In this document: positions 1 to 9,928 of the stretch, piece by piece
How positions within the stretch are numbered: the first letter of the stretch is position 1
How the letters are laid out: each line of letters opens with the position of its first letter
Translations under genes and position numbers: made by a program
Assembly (NCBI GenBank): GCA_003427395.1
Contig: BFEA01000190.1
Span: forward strand, 2,235,709 to 2,266,710
Direction of reading: 5' to 3'
DNA: 31,002 nt
DNA from: Chara braunii
Lineage: Eukaryota > Streptophyta > Charophyceae > Charales > Characeae
The notes under the pieces: generated by a model
Told to the model about the DNA's origin: nothing
Database searches by the model: none
The model's input: the letters and a program-made list of their open reading frames with translations, nothing else

Positions 1-3000
1 AGAGCTTCTGCGAGATGTTTTCCTCCGGTGCGAACTCCTTTGACTTGACCCAGACTAGGTCACCTACCTGAAACTGTGAAGGTCGGCGGTGCTTGTTAGC
101 CTGCTCTATCATGCGGTGTTGGGCCTTCCTCAGGTTGTCTGTGACCTTAGCAACCTCTTGCTCATGATGGAGTGCGAACTCTCGAGTACCGGGTGGAAGT
201 CTCTGGATCTGATCCCGGTTTAGTCCTTCTAGTGGTCGCCTAGGTTTAAAAGACTTGTGTAGCTCATTAGGAGTCCGACAAGTAGCTAAGTGAACACTGT
301 TGTTGTAGACGCTTGCTACTTTGGGGAGCAACTCGTCCCAATCTAGCTGATCTGGTCTAATGTACATTCTGAGTAGCTGTTGCAAGATCTTGTTCAGTTG
401 TTCTGTCTGACCGTTAGTCTCGGGGTGTCGTCCTGACGACATCAACAACTTAAACCCATATACTTTCATAAGATCTTGCCAGTGCTGGCTGGTAAACCGG
501 GTGTCCCTATCACTTACTATGGACAATGGCATACCATTCTCGCTTACCCAGAAATCAAAGAACTTCCTTATAACTAACTCTGTACGGGCCTCTGAAGGCA
601 AGGGAACAAATACTGCATACTTACTAAATCTGTTTACTATGACCATGACTTGAGTTTTTCCATGTCTGCTTCTGAACCCAGTATCCATGAAGTCAATGGA
701 CACTGAATCTCCGGGTCCGGAGGGAATAGGCAAGGGTCTAAGAAGACCCAGGGGGGCTCTAGTCGTAGCTTTATTACGCTGACACACTTTGCAACTGCGC
801 ACATATTCTATGCAGTCTGCTTTCATGCCTGGCCACGTATAGGACATCATCAGGTTAGCTAAAGTCTTCTGCCATCCAAAGTGCCCTTCTTTACCGTGGC
901 ATTCCCCTAAGATCAGACTACGGATCCCTTCACTATTGCGGACGCATAGCCTGTCAGCGACATTAGTCTTTTCAAACAGTAGCCCATTCGTGGTCCGGTA
1001 GTGTGGCTCACTATCTGGGGCTTCCCTTACTCTTTTGAGCAGCTCACTGTAGATGGGGTCCTGTGCATAGGCATCTCTTACTTTCTGCTGCAGATCGGCC
1101 CCTATGTCTAGATAGTGTACTATCGCACCGAAATAATCAGATCTCCTGCTTAGCGCATCAGCTACCATGTTGTACTTGCCTTTAACGGGTTTTAACTCAA
1201 AGTCATACTGGTCTATCTCAGCAGCCCATCTGGTCAACTTGGGCGTCATCTTGGCCTGTGTCTTTAGCCATCTAAGAGTCTCGTGGTCTGAATAAACCTT
1301 GAAGTGCCTCCCAAGCAGGTAGTGTTTCCAGTGTTATAGAGCCTGCCTGAGAGCGTAGAGTTCCCTCTCGTATGTCGATGCTGCGACTTTCTCATAAGGC
1401 AGCTTGGCTGACATGAACTCTACGGGCCTATACCCGTTGCCGTCATCTTGCTGTAGAACGACACCTATGCCATACTGACTCGCGTCTGTAGTAACAACAA
1501 ATGGCAATGATGGATCGACAATGTTGAGGACAGGGTACCCTATCAAAGCCTTCTTCAATTTCTTGAAGGCTGTCGTACAATCCTGATCCCACTTCCAGAT
1601 AGCTTCTTTCTTCAATAGTCTACGAAGGGGAGCAGCGATCGTAGAGAAGTTCCTCACGAACTTCCTGTAGTAGTTAGCCAGTCCTAAGAAAGAACCCAAC
1701 TCTGTTAGTGTCTTAGGAGTTGGCCAATCTCTGATGGATGCTATCTTGCTGTCCTCAGGCCGAATGTCGTCGCCGTCTAGTACATGGCCTAGGTAAAGGA
1801 CCTGTGTCTTGGCCCATTCACACTTCTTCGGGTTAATCTTAAAGTTAGACTCTCTGAGCTTACTTAAAATCTGCCGTAGATGACCCTCATGTTCCTCGAG
1901 GGTCTTGCTGAACACTAGGATATTGTCTAGGTAAACTACGACGAACCTATCTAGTGTTGCGGGTGCATTAGTAAGTCCAAATGGCATCACTATGAACTCG
2001 TAATGCCCATACCTTGTCCTGAACACCGTCTTATACTGATCGTCAGGGTGGACCTCTATCTGATGGTACCCTGATTTTAGATCTATCTTCGAGAAATATT
2101 TGCACCCCTGAACTCGATCTAGCAAATCATCTATACGCGGTAATGNCTNTGCATTCTTAATCGTGATGGCGTTCAGTCCCCTGTAGTCAATACACATGCG
2201 CAACTCTCCCTCCTTCTTTGGGACAAACAGAACAGGTGCACCGAATGGCGATGAACTAGGCCGGATCCATCCTTTTTCTAGGAGCTCATCTAACTGTCTA
2301 CGTATCTCCTCTAACTCTTTGGGAGACATTATGTAGACTGCTTCCTTTGGCGTTCTACTGCCAGGTTCTATTTCTATTCGGTGCTGGATCGGTCTGGGCA
2401 CTACCCCTGAAGGTGGTTCAGATAGATCCTTATATTCTTCCAGCAGACTGACAATAGCAGGATGGATCTTTCCTTCCTCCTTAGGCTGATCGGACACTGG
2501 CCTAACATAGGCCACGAACACCTGCTCTTCAAGCTGCTCCTTTCGCACAAGTCTGGCGAATGCAGGAGCGTTGAGGCAGCAATGGGCAAGGGGATTATCT
2601 ACCCCAGACTCATGGAACAGGCGGACTTTCTTGACTTCGCCTGGCGCACTAGGGAGCGTACACTCATGCTCTCTGAGGTGAAGTGTGGCTCCTGCTGCCT
2701 CTCCCCAATCTGTGCCTAAAACTACGTCAAACGGGAGACTCTCTTCTACAAGGAGGGTCAGGGAGTGCAGTACCTTCTCCACCTTGCCATCTTTCTCCAG
2801 GCGAAAGTAGGCGTGGACCCCCTCAACATACTCTTCGACGCGCATCCTAGTATTGTCTGCGAGGATGCTGACCACAGACTCTTCTAGTCGTTGGACCTTT
2901 AGGTTCAACTTCAACTTCCTCAGCGCTTTACGACTAATATAGCTCATAGTCGCCCCGCTGTCTATGAGGGCTCCTACTCTAGCTCTAAATATCTCTACAT

Positions 3001-3163
3001 CTGCGAGGATTAGTTGTCCTTTACTATCCTTCTTCATCTTGGCCCAGGCTTGCCTCCTCTCTCTCAGTTCATCGGCTAAGCCTGTGAGGGAAGCGCCTAA
3101 AGAGACCCTAACACAAGCGATCTCTGGACAACTTACTAGACGCTGGCCTGCAACCTTTGCCAT
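1..3163 (-). pseudogene. pol: Ty3/gypsy pol polyprotein (protease, RT, RNase H, integrase), interrupted and cut by the window edge
   Basis: The first ATG of this frame is at 3163 on the minus strand. The aspartic protease DSGAT is at residues 68-72. The RT spans about residues 280-480, with IDLKSGYHQ at 360-368 (first catalytic Asp 361) and MPFGL at 393-397. RNase H begins at TTDAS (558-562). A single TAA at 1336-1334 interrupts the frame after residue 609, where relatives carry a Leu codon. The frame then stays open for 444 codons to the window edge. That part encodes the rest of RNase H (SDHETL, ADALSRR), an integrase HHCC zinc finger (CKVC at 793-782) and a D,D35E core (Asp codons at 694-692 and 511-509, Glu at 403-401). 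Defects: about 12 codons are missing between APAT and LDRF, the YxDD motif reads YLDN (1933-1922), and two N bases (2146, 2149) mask two residues. Pol lies in the -1 frame relative to gag. Confidence 0.93.
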
Positions 3164-3243
3164 GGAAATATGTGGAGTGGGAGACTCTTCTTCGCTGGCA
3201 CGCTCAGATCCACATACTCCTGAGGTAGGGGCAGTTGCAACCC

Positions 3244-5220
3244 CTACCGGCGACTGTCTTTTGCTGCCCCTGATGCAGCACGGTCCCTATACTTAGGACA
3301 AAATTTGATAATGTGGCCCTGGTCCCCGCAGAATACGCATTGAGAACTATTAATGCGTTCTTGCCATACCCTTTGATCTATACCCAGGTCTAACCAAGGT
3401 CGGCCTTCAGGCCGGCCTAGATGCCACCTTCCTTGTCTGGGAGGTGACCGACTAGAACTCGGACGGTTAGACGGGGGACCTCCCCTTCCTCCCGCTTAGC
3501 GGTTGCCATAGCTGCCAACCCCCTGGCCGCCCTGCCCTCAGCCACCCTGGGCCCGACCACTTGGGCCGGACCGTTGTCCTCCTTGCGGCCTCCCTCCAGC
3601 CGCGAAAGCAGCGTAGGTTCTCCCCTGGCCTGGGCTGTTGTCCTCCTCTAATCCCCACTCGATGTCAGAGTAGGGAACCTCCTCTGCACCACCTTCCTCC
3701 ATCGTTAAGATCAGACTATCTTTGGCCTTGATTTGGCCTGAGATGGTGCGTCCCTTCCACGTTTTTCCCTTAGACAGATCCTTGTGCCAGAACGTGGTAA
3801 CTGGCGACGCTTGGGCGGCAAATGCAACTGCCTCCCGACTAAGTGTATCGTAAGTCATGCCCTGCTGATTCTTCTTCTCGAAGAAGTGTCCCTGAATATT
3901 TTCAGGCAGGGCGCGGTAGAAGAGGTTAAGGAGTTGCACATCAGTGACTCCATGCCCAGAGACCGCAATCAGTTCGTCCATAGCGGATTTTAGCGCATGC
4001 ACACTCTTCCACGGGCGAGTGTGGATCATTTGGAGTTTGTCTGAGGCCTTAAGGCCCCGCGTGACATCAGAAAATCGCTCCCTGAGGGNTTTCAGGAAGT
4101 CNGAGAGGGGTGTCAGTCTGGAGTATGTAACCATATCGTTATCGCAGTTGGCAGCGCGGGCTAGCGACCTAGCAAAGCTAGTTGCTTCGTCTCTAAGGGC
4201 CTGGAAGGCCACCGAAGTGTGGTCTTCAGGTGTGACTCCCTGCAGATACAGATAGGAGTGCACATTGGCCTCCCAGTTATCAAAATCTTCACCCTTCTTC
4301 CCACTGAAGGGTTCGGGAAATCGGACCTTGACTTTTTCGCGACGTGGTGGGGCCGGCTCCTCTTCCTTAGGGGCCGCTAGCCTGGCGCCTTCAATGGCGC
4401 CAGTACAAAACTCTCGGGTCCTATTAATCGCAATGTGCACTTCGGTCAGCAGGTGTTTCATCATGTCGCACGCGAAGTCCTTGAACCCCGCGCGTATCGC
4501 GTCTATCTTGATGTCTTGACTGCGTTCGTACTGCATTTGTTCCCGCTGTGCGACTAATAAAGCCTCTACACTTTGGATCAGCATATCTAGCTTGGTTGCT
4601 AGCTCAGTCTCCGCTTGGATCTTCCCCATCCTAACTTCTGCCGCTCTTAGGTCCTTGTCCGCCCTCTCTGCCGCTTCCAATCTCCTGACCCTTTCTTGGG
4701 ATAACTGGTATCTCCACGCCATCCGATGTTCCTCCTCCTTTGCCCCTCTCTTTACTGGATCCCTCTCTGCTTCAATTTGCCTCCTGGCTGCTTCTCTTTC
4801 TTCCTCGGGTACAACCATCTCAGCCTCCTGGTCTTCCCCTAACTTCAAATGTGCGGCCCATTCCTGCGCCCTTTCCACAATCTCCGCGTCTTTACTTGTG
4901 CTTCCTCCTCCTCTTTTCCTCTCCAGCGGTCTTTCTTCTTCTTCTTCCACTTCTTCTTTTTCTTCTTCTTCTTCCCCCTGAATAGCTGCTATCTTCTCCT
5001 CCTGCTCCTTCTTCCATCTTTCCATCTCCTCCTCCATCTGCCTCTTCTTTGCTTCCTTCTCCTCCAGCAGCGCCAACATCTTAGCCTGTCTGATTAGTTC
5101 CCTCTTCTCCATCTTCTCTTTCTTCTCACACAGAAGGGCGGCAACTCTCTCCTCCTGCTCTTTGCTGTAGGGGGTGGTAACGGTCCCGGATCTAAGGGTC
5201 ACCATGTTGACAGCGCACAA
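3244..5220 (-). pseudogene. gag: Ty3/gypsy gag with CCHC zinc knuckle, two in-frame stops
   Basis: The structural protein of the minus-strand element would package the element RNA. The frame starts at ATG 5220, with a second ATG at 5205 that could be the real start. Residues 14-230 are very rich in Glu, Lys and Arg and look like coiled coil, with poly-Glu at about 83-97. Residues 298-472 match the retrotransposon gag capsid pattern, starting at FPEPFSGKKGEDFDNW. The open frame stops at TGA 3540-3538. The same frame then continues through one more stop (TAA 3498-3496) into a Gly/Arg/Pro-rich segment and a perfect CX2CX4HX4C knuckle at 3339-3298, ending at TAG 3246-3244. Both stops are one C-to-T change from sense codons (CGA or CAA). 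Two N bases (4089, 4102) do not shift the frame. The pol frame opens at about 3286, leaving a short overlap for a possible -1 shift. Confidence 0.9.
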
Positions 5221-5337
5221 TTAACAACAATTCCACACCTCAACACTTAGACCGAACAGGTTACTTCTACTTCGGGGATTTGGTTCACTACCCGAACTGA
5301 ACTCACGGTTCTATGACCACACACACAGAGTCCTAAC

Positions 5338-5498
5338 ACCCTAGACAGTAGTGACAGGGAGATAGGACTGACTGTCCTTGACAGACTCTATGCCAGCAAG
5401 TACCGGGGTGAAGGTACNACCCTAGACAGTAGTGACAGGGAGATAGGACTGACTGTCCTTGACAGACTCTATGCCAGCAAGTACCGGGGTGAAGGTAC
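5338..5498. repeat. Exact 80-bp direct duplication separated by one N
   Basis: Bases 5338-5417 and 5419-5498 are identical, with an N at 5418 between them. This is probably a gap-closing or overlap artefact of the assembly rather than a biological tandem repeat. Confidence 0.9.
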
Positions 5499-5565
5499 AC
5501 ACTCACGGGGTAAGGGATAGGCCAGGCTTGGGAAGATGGTACCGTTTGTCTTCTTGCTCCAGTTG

Positions 5566-5745
5566 GGTCAACGCTCCGTTAACGGACTTGGTCAACTTCG
5601 CCGGTCAACGCTCTTGGTCAATGCGCTAGGCAGCTCCGGTCAATGCTCAGTCAACGCCCTGGACAGCCCGGTCAACACTGGTCAATGCCTGGTCAACACC
5701 CGTGGTCAACCTCGATCAGCATCTGGTCAACTCTCCCGGTCAACC
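5566..5745. repeat. Cluster of 12 GTCAA motifs (TTGACC/T on the element's sense strand)
   Basis: Twelve copies of GGTCAA or AGTCAA occur in about 180 bp, irregularly spaced by about 10-24 bp. Read on the minus strand, the sense strand of the element, each is TTGAC followed by C or T. That is the core of the plant W-box bound by WRKY factors. Whether it regulates anything here is inference. Confidence 0.75.
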
Positions 5746-6012
5746 TTCTGACCTCCCGGCTATGGTGGACCTCCTTCTCCTTCACCTCAGCTATGGCTGA
5801 TCTTGTCTCCCTCTTTGTCACTGTCTTCTTCCTTTCTTCTCTCTGCGTCTCTTCTTTCTCCCCTTTTGATGTTGGTCTTCTTCCCCAAACTCGGCAGCTA
5901 TGGCTACCGTCCCCCTTCCTCTGTCTTCCTCTCTCTGCCAAGCTCCGGCTATGGCGGCTTCTTCCTTCTTCCTTGTGTGTTGCAGCTCCGTCGGCGTGGA
6001 CAACGGGTACCT

Positions 6013-6024
6013 GCTTCGATACCA
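6013..6024 (-). other. Primer binding site of the minus-strand Ty3/gypsy element
   Basis: On the minus strand this reads TGGTATCGAAGC, close to the TGGTATCAGAGC that pairs with the 3' end of plant initiator tRNA-Met. It lies one base inside a sequence ending TTGCA, as expected right after an LTR ending in CA. It sets the direction of the element and the inner end of its 5' LTR. Confidence 0.7.
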
Positions 6025-6495
6025 GTGCAATCAGACTCAACTCTGGACTTGTTCACACCATGCACACTTGAGAACCGATGGCAAAACTGAACTCTTTCAA
6101 CTAAAAAAAACAACAATAAACTTGTCTTAAACTCAATCTTAACAGTTGCACAACTTGCAGCTATGGCTGCCGAACACGGTCTCTACCACCAGCCTCACTC
6201 TCTCCCTCACTGTCTCATGCGTGCACGTACAAGGATCACCCTGAATGTCCCCACTCAGCACAACCTCACACACTTTGAACACTTGTCTTCACCAACAGCT
6301 GGGCGGCTATGGTCGTCGTCGTCTTCCTCCTGCTGGCTATGGCCGCCGACATCTACCCCACTGGCCAGCTATGGCCGCTGTCTTCTTCACTGCCCACTTC
6401 GTCTCCAGGCACCTGCAGACCTCCATGCACAAGACACCAAGGCAGCTCTTCCGCATGGCTCACAGGCGAATAATGAATGGCTGGACGCTGCCTGT

Positions 6496-6505
6496 TTATT
6501 TATAC
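6496..6505 (-). promoter_or_regulatory. TATA box of the minus-strand LTR
   Basis: The minus strand reads AAGTATAAATAAACAGG here, a good TATA-box match. Its place inside the LTR, about 475 bp from the primer binding site, fits an RNA polymerase II start at about 6470. Confidence 0.5.
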
Positions 6506-6805
6506 TTCTTCGGAGGTACCCGGACCCTGCCTCCAGACCTGTGGGCCTGGGCCAAAACGTGTGGCCCAGGGAAGCTTCCAGACGTTTGGCCTTCTGGGCC
6601 AAAACGTGTGGAACTCTCCGCATGCTCCAGAACCTTCCCCACGTGCAGCCCTTACCTAGGTGCATGCTGGCTGGACCCCCCTACAGAACCCTACGGACTT
6701 CTAGAACCTACAGACTCTACAGACTTTCGACAGACTCAGTAGAGACTTCTAGAATAGGCTTTCTAGGCCTATTGGTAACAGACCTAACTGCTAATCTACA
6801 GACCT

Positions 6806-7070
6806 GGGGATCAAGTCCTACTGACCAAACTACAGACTATCCTAAGCCGTAGGACAGGTTTGGGGATCGAATCCTACTCAGGTCACGGGGTCTATGTACA
6901 GGTACAGGGTAGGTCTAGGGATCGAATCTCACTCAGCACACNTGGGGATCGAATCCTACTCAGGTCACGGGGTCTATGTACAGGTACAGGGTAGGTCTAG
7001 GGATCGAATCTCACTCAGCACACAGGGTCAATGTACAAGGTTAGGGCACAGGTCTAGGGATCGAATCTCT
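6806..7070. repeat. GGGATCGAATC short repeats in the LTR U3
   Basis: Variants of GGGATCGAATC followed by TCACTCAG or CTACTCAG occur at about 6806, 6862, 6917, 6944, 6999 and 7056. Two of the six come from the 81-bp duplication around the N at 6942. Repeated short motifs in U3 are common enhancer-like parts of LTRs. Confidence 0.7.
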
Positions 7071-7184
7071 GTGACTGGAGTACCAGGTTAACTGGGTGAA
7101 ACCGTTTCACGACTGCCTGGACATCTATGTGATTTTGCAACATTGGTTTTCTGTATATCGTTCACACTCGTATTCCTTGCAATT

Positions 7185-7196
7185 TGGTATCGGAGC
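7185..7196 (+). other. Primer binding site of the plus-strand Ty3/gypsy element
   Basis: TGGTATCGGAGC matches the usual initiator tRNA-Met primer binding site with one change. The preceding sequence ends CCTTGCA (about 7175-7181), which could be the 3' end of the plus-strand element's 5' LTR. At most about 100 bp separate it from the minus-strand LTR, so most of its own LTR is missing or unrecognised. Confidence 0.65.
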
Positions 7197-8400
7197 TGGT
7201 TCGTGATCGTTGCTTACCTGGCACCGGCGACATTGTTACTTGGTGCACTGACGATGCTTCATGTGCAGTAAGGATACTTTGGCGCTGGTTTGATTGAGCG
7301 GGGCCCAGGTAGAGGGGCCGGCCGCTGGAAGGCTGTGTCATCGAAATGCACGTCGGCCCAATTGGTGAGAAATTTGTGGTTGGGGGCAGCTATCTCCAGG
7401 TACGTTGTTCCCATTCCTTATCTACCCTCTCAATCTCTTCTTACCGTGAGGAAGTGAGTCCAACTTGAGTGTCCTCTCTTTGGTGAGGAGTCGTGTGCGC
7501 TCTACGTTGAGAGACAACATTCTTCCCGTTGGCGCATTTGGCAGGAGAGGGCAGTGCCTCTGAAGGGCCCTGGTCGAAGCACGGGTCACGGTCACCATGC
7601 CAACCCATGGTTAGTAGTACACGCAGGTCATGCTGCTTTGTTCATTGAGGCTCTTTGCTGCGCTGATAGAAGGGGTGTGCGGACTGACGAGTCCTACGTA
7701 GACGCTCCCACACCGTCTATAAACATTTCTGGTTGGGGTCTGAACCGTCCACTGGCTGTGATCGTCGTCTTGATTGCGACGTTAAAGAATTCCTTAGGAC
7801 TCTCGGGGGCTGTCCTTAAATTGTCTCTTGATCAGCCAGATCAGTCAGGCGTAAGGCTCGTTGCACGCGAGGGTAAACAAAGGGCAGACTGGTCATAAGT
7901 ATACTTCTTGGGCACAGGGGTGGGCCGTGGTTGCACACCTTAGACACCGCAACTTGATGATGCTCACAGGTACGTTGGATACAGGGGAAGGGGATTCCAA
8001 TTATGAACTCAACTGAACATCACTACTTTACCCATTGTGCATACATCTGCTCATTGTAGTTCATTTTTATCTTGATTAGTTGGTTGACAGATTGCTAACA
8101 CCTAACAAACAGCCTCGAGTAGGACTGTAATCTACCATAGCTAATTCTTCTTAAAGCTTCTGTGTAGAACTAATTAAAGATAGATGTGAACTACATGTGT
8201 ACAATTTGTGTAGGTGTTGTTGATGCCGCTTGACTAGTAGTCTAAATAACTCGTCGAACATTTATTATTTTATTTATTTTTAGAACCGGTCAGACGTATG
8301 TTGCGGTAGGTCCCAGAGAGGACATTAGTGCAAACAGCGTCTGCCTAGCAAGGGCGGGGAGGATAAATCTGACGATAGGAGGTAGACACGACGGGATACT
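7197..8400 (+). other. Leader of the plus-strand retrotransposon
   Basis: About 1.2 kb lies between the primer binding site and the first gag-like reading frame. The longest open frame (7554-7898) has no recognisable domain and I do not call it a gene. I see no other structure here. Confidence 0.4.
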
Positions 8401-8415
8401 GGTAGGATACCCGTT

Positions 8416-9750
8416 GTGTTCCAGGTTCTACTACCAGGAGATGAGAGAAGACTTAGGGCCGAAGCAAGGGTCCGTAATCTAGAGACTGCTAGAGAGGCTG
8501 CAGCAGTAGCTGAACGAGCGTTGTCAGCAACAGCAGCTAGCACAGTAGCAATAGCTACCTCTTCAACCACCTCTGCTGCAAACTCTAATGGTCAAAGTTT
8601 GGGTATGCCACTCAACGCGACCAGTTCACAATCCATCTCCAGTACGTCAGGAGATGACACTAGTCAAATGGCGGGTTCGCAGTTCAGCTCGTCGCCTCCA
8701 CACAACCGGGAGCAGATGGAGCTCTTGTAGGTCGAAAGGATTCGCTTGAGGCTAGAGGAGAAACTCAAACATGCTACTAAAAGAGAGAAAGAGATTAGAG
8801 ACAAGAGTGTCAGACTAGAGGGTAGGGAGGCAGACAAGGCTGCACTTGGGGTTAGATGACTCGACCCTTAACAATAATGAGAAGATTTTTAAGGCAAGCA
8901 TCCTGTCCATGCGCGCATACATGGACAGTAAACTGGATACAATTTAAGACACCTTGGACCAGATCCTGAACGTCATGCACAAGCCAGGAATCAGGCCAAC
9001 AGTCTTGCCATCGCTGCCATTCTCAGTGATGACAGACCCCTATGTCGCTCAGTCCGGACCATTACTAAGTGGTACATCAGCAGCAGCCCTATCTCAGACT
9101 TTTGCTTCTTTATCTTTTGGTCTAGCAACTGGAGCTACACCACAGTTGCCACTTGTCCCGCTGGCGGGACAACAATTACCTTGGCACCCCAAACCCCCCC
9201 TCAAACCACCTCCAACCTTCTCAGGAGACAAGAAGGGTGAGGATCTCGGCACGTGGTTGAGAACGGTGCCAGTGTGGGTCAGGGCAAAAAGGACATTGGT
9301 AGAGGAGGAAGTGATTACAGCTGCTTAGAGGGTTCAGCAACTTGCTGGCTAAATGGATTGGTAGCTTCAAAGGGGTTCGCCAGGAACATGGGTGATTGGG
9401 CACAGATCCACACCTTAGAAAGCTTTATGGATTTAGTGGAAGCACGATGGCACAGCCCTCAGCAGACACAGATTGTCACTGATGAGTTATTAAAGCTTGA
9501 CGCTAGGAAGTACAAGTCAGTGTGAGAGCTTACCACGACCGCAGAGCGTCTGATCGTTGTCCCAGGAGTGGAGTACAACCCACAAGTCTTATTGACCATG
9601 TTCTTGAGATGTCTTCCCACAAACATCAAGAACTTACTGACCAACGAGGCTCGGCTAGAGTATCACACATTTGAGACATTCAGTAAGAAGGCCCTAGATT
9701 TAGAGGCTACGCTGGGTGGTGCTCAAACCCCCACTACGGACGGTAGATAG
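8416..9750 (+). pseudogene. gag: Degenerate Ty3/gypsy gag of the plus-strand element
   Basis: The remnant lies in pieces. Bases 8416-8872 encode an Ala/Ser-rich then charged coiled-coil-like N-terminus, with a TAG at 8728-8730. Bases 8954-9328 hold a Pro-rich linker and the start of the capsid domain (PPPTFSGDKKGEDLGTWL, at about 9203-9256). A frame change near 9300 leads into 9310-9750, which carries the rest of the capsid domain. TGA at 9523-9525 looks like a CGA-to-TGA change, because gag-like sequence (ELTTTAERL) follows at once in frame. The frame ends at TAG 9748-9750. The domain resembles the gag of the minus-strand element only distantly, so this is a different family. Confidence 0.82.
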
Positions 9751-9928
9751 AAGAAGGTTCCACAAGAGTGGAAGAAGAAGTGTAGCCGGTCATGTACAAG
9801 TTAGAAGGGACGGTAGAAGTTGTAGCTGCTTTTACTCTCGTTGAAGCGGGTCATGTACCCTCCCCGTTTCAAGAGTTGGCCGAAGCTATTGACTCCTTAG
9901 TCACCCCGCAGGCACATCCGACCCAACT

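Larger units (their letters stand above)
5221..6012 (-). other. Untranslated leader of the minus-strand retrotransposon
   Basis: This roughly 790-bp stretch lies between the primer binding site and the gag start codon. I see no coding potential in it. It contains an exact 80-bp duplication around a single N (5338-5417 and 5419-5498), a cluster of GGTCAA/AGTCAA motifs (5566-5745) and several GCTATGG motifs. Confidence 0.6.
6026..7080 (-). repeat. 5' LTR of the minus-strand Ty3/gypsy element (outer end approximate)
   Basis: The inner end is fixed by the adjacent primer binding site: the LTR ends TTGCA on the minus strand. A minus-strand TATA box at about 6505-6497 separates a U3 region (higher coordinates) from R/U5. 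The U3 part carries repeated GGGATCGAATC motifs. The outer end is not resolved because the partner LTR lies outside the window. It should fall between about 7065 and 7180. An 81-bp exact duplication around an N (6861-7023) lies inside it. Confidence 0.55.

Noticed and set aside
7554-7898. Open frame of 114 codons in the plus-strand leader
   Set aside because: No domain, odd composition, and it lies in the untranslated leader between a primer binding site and gag.
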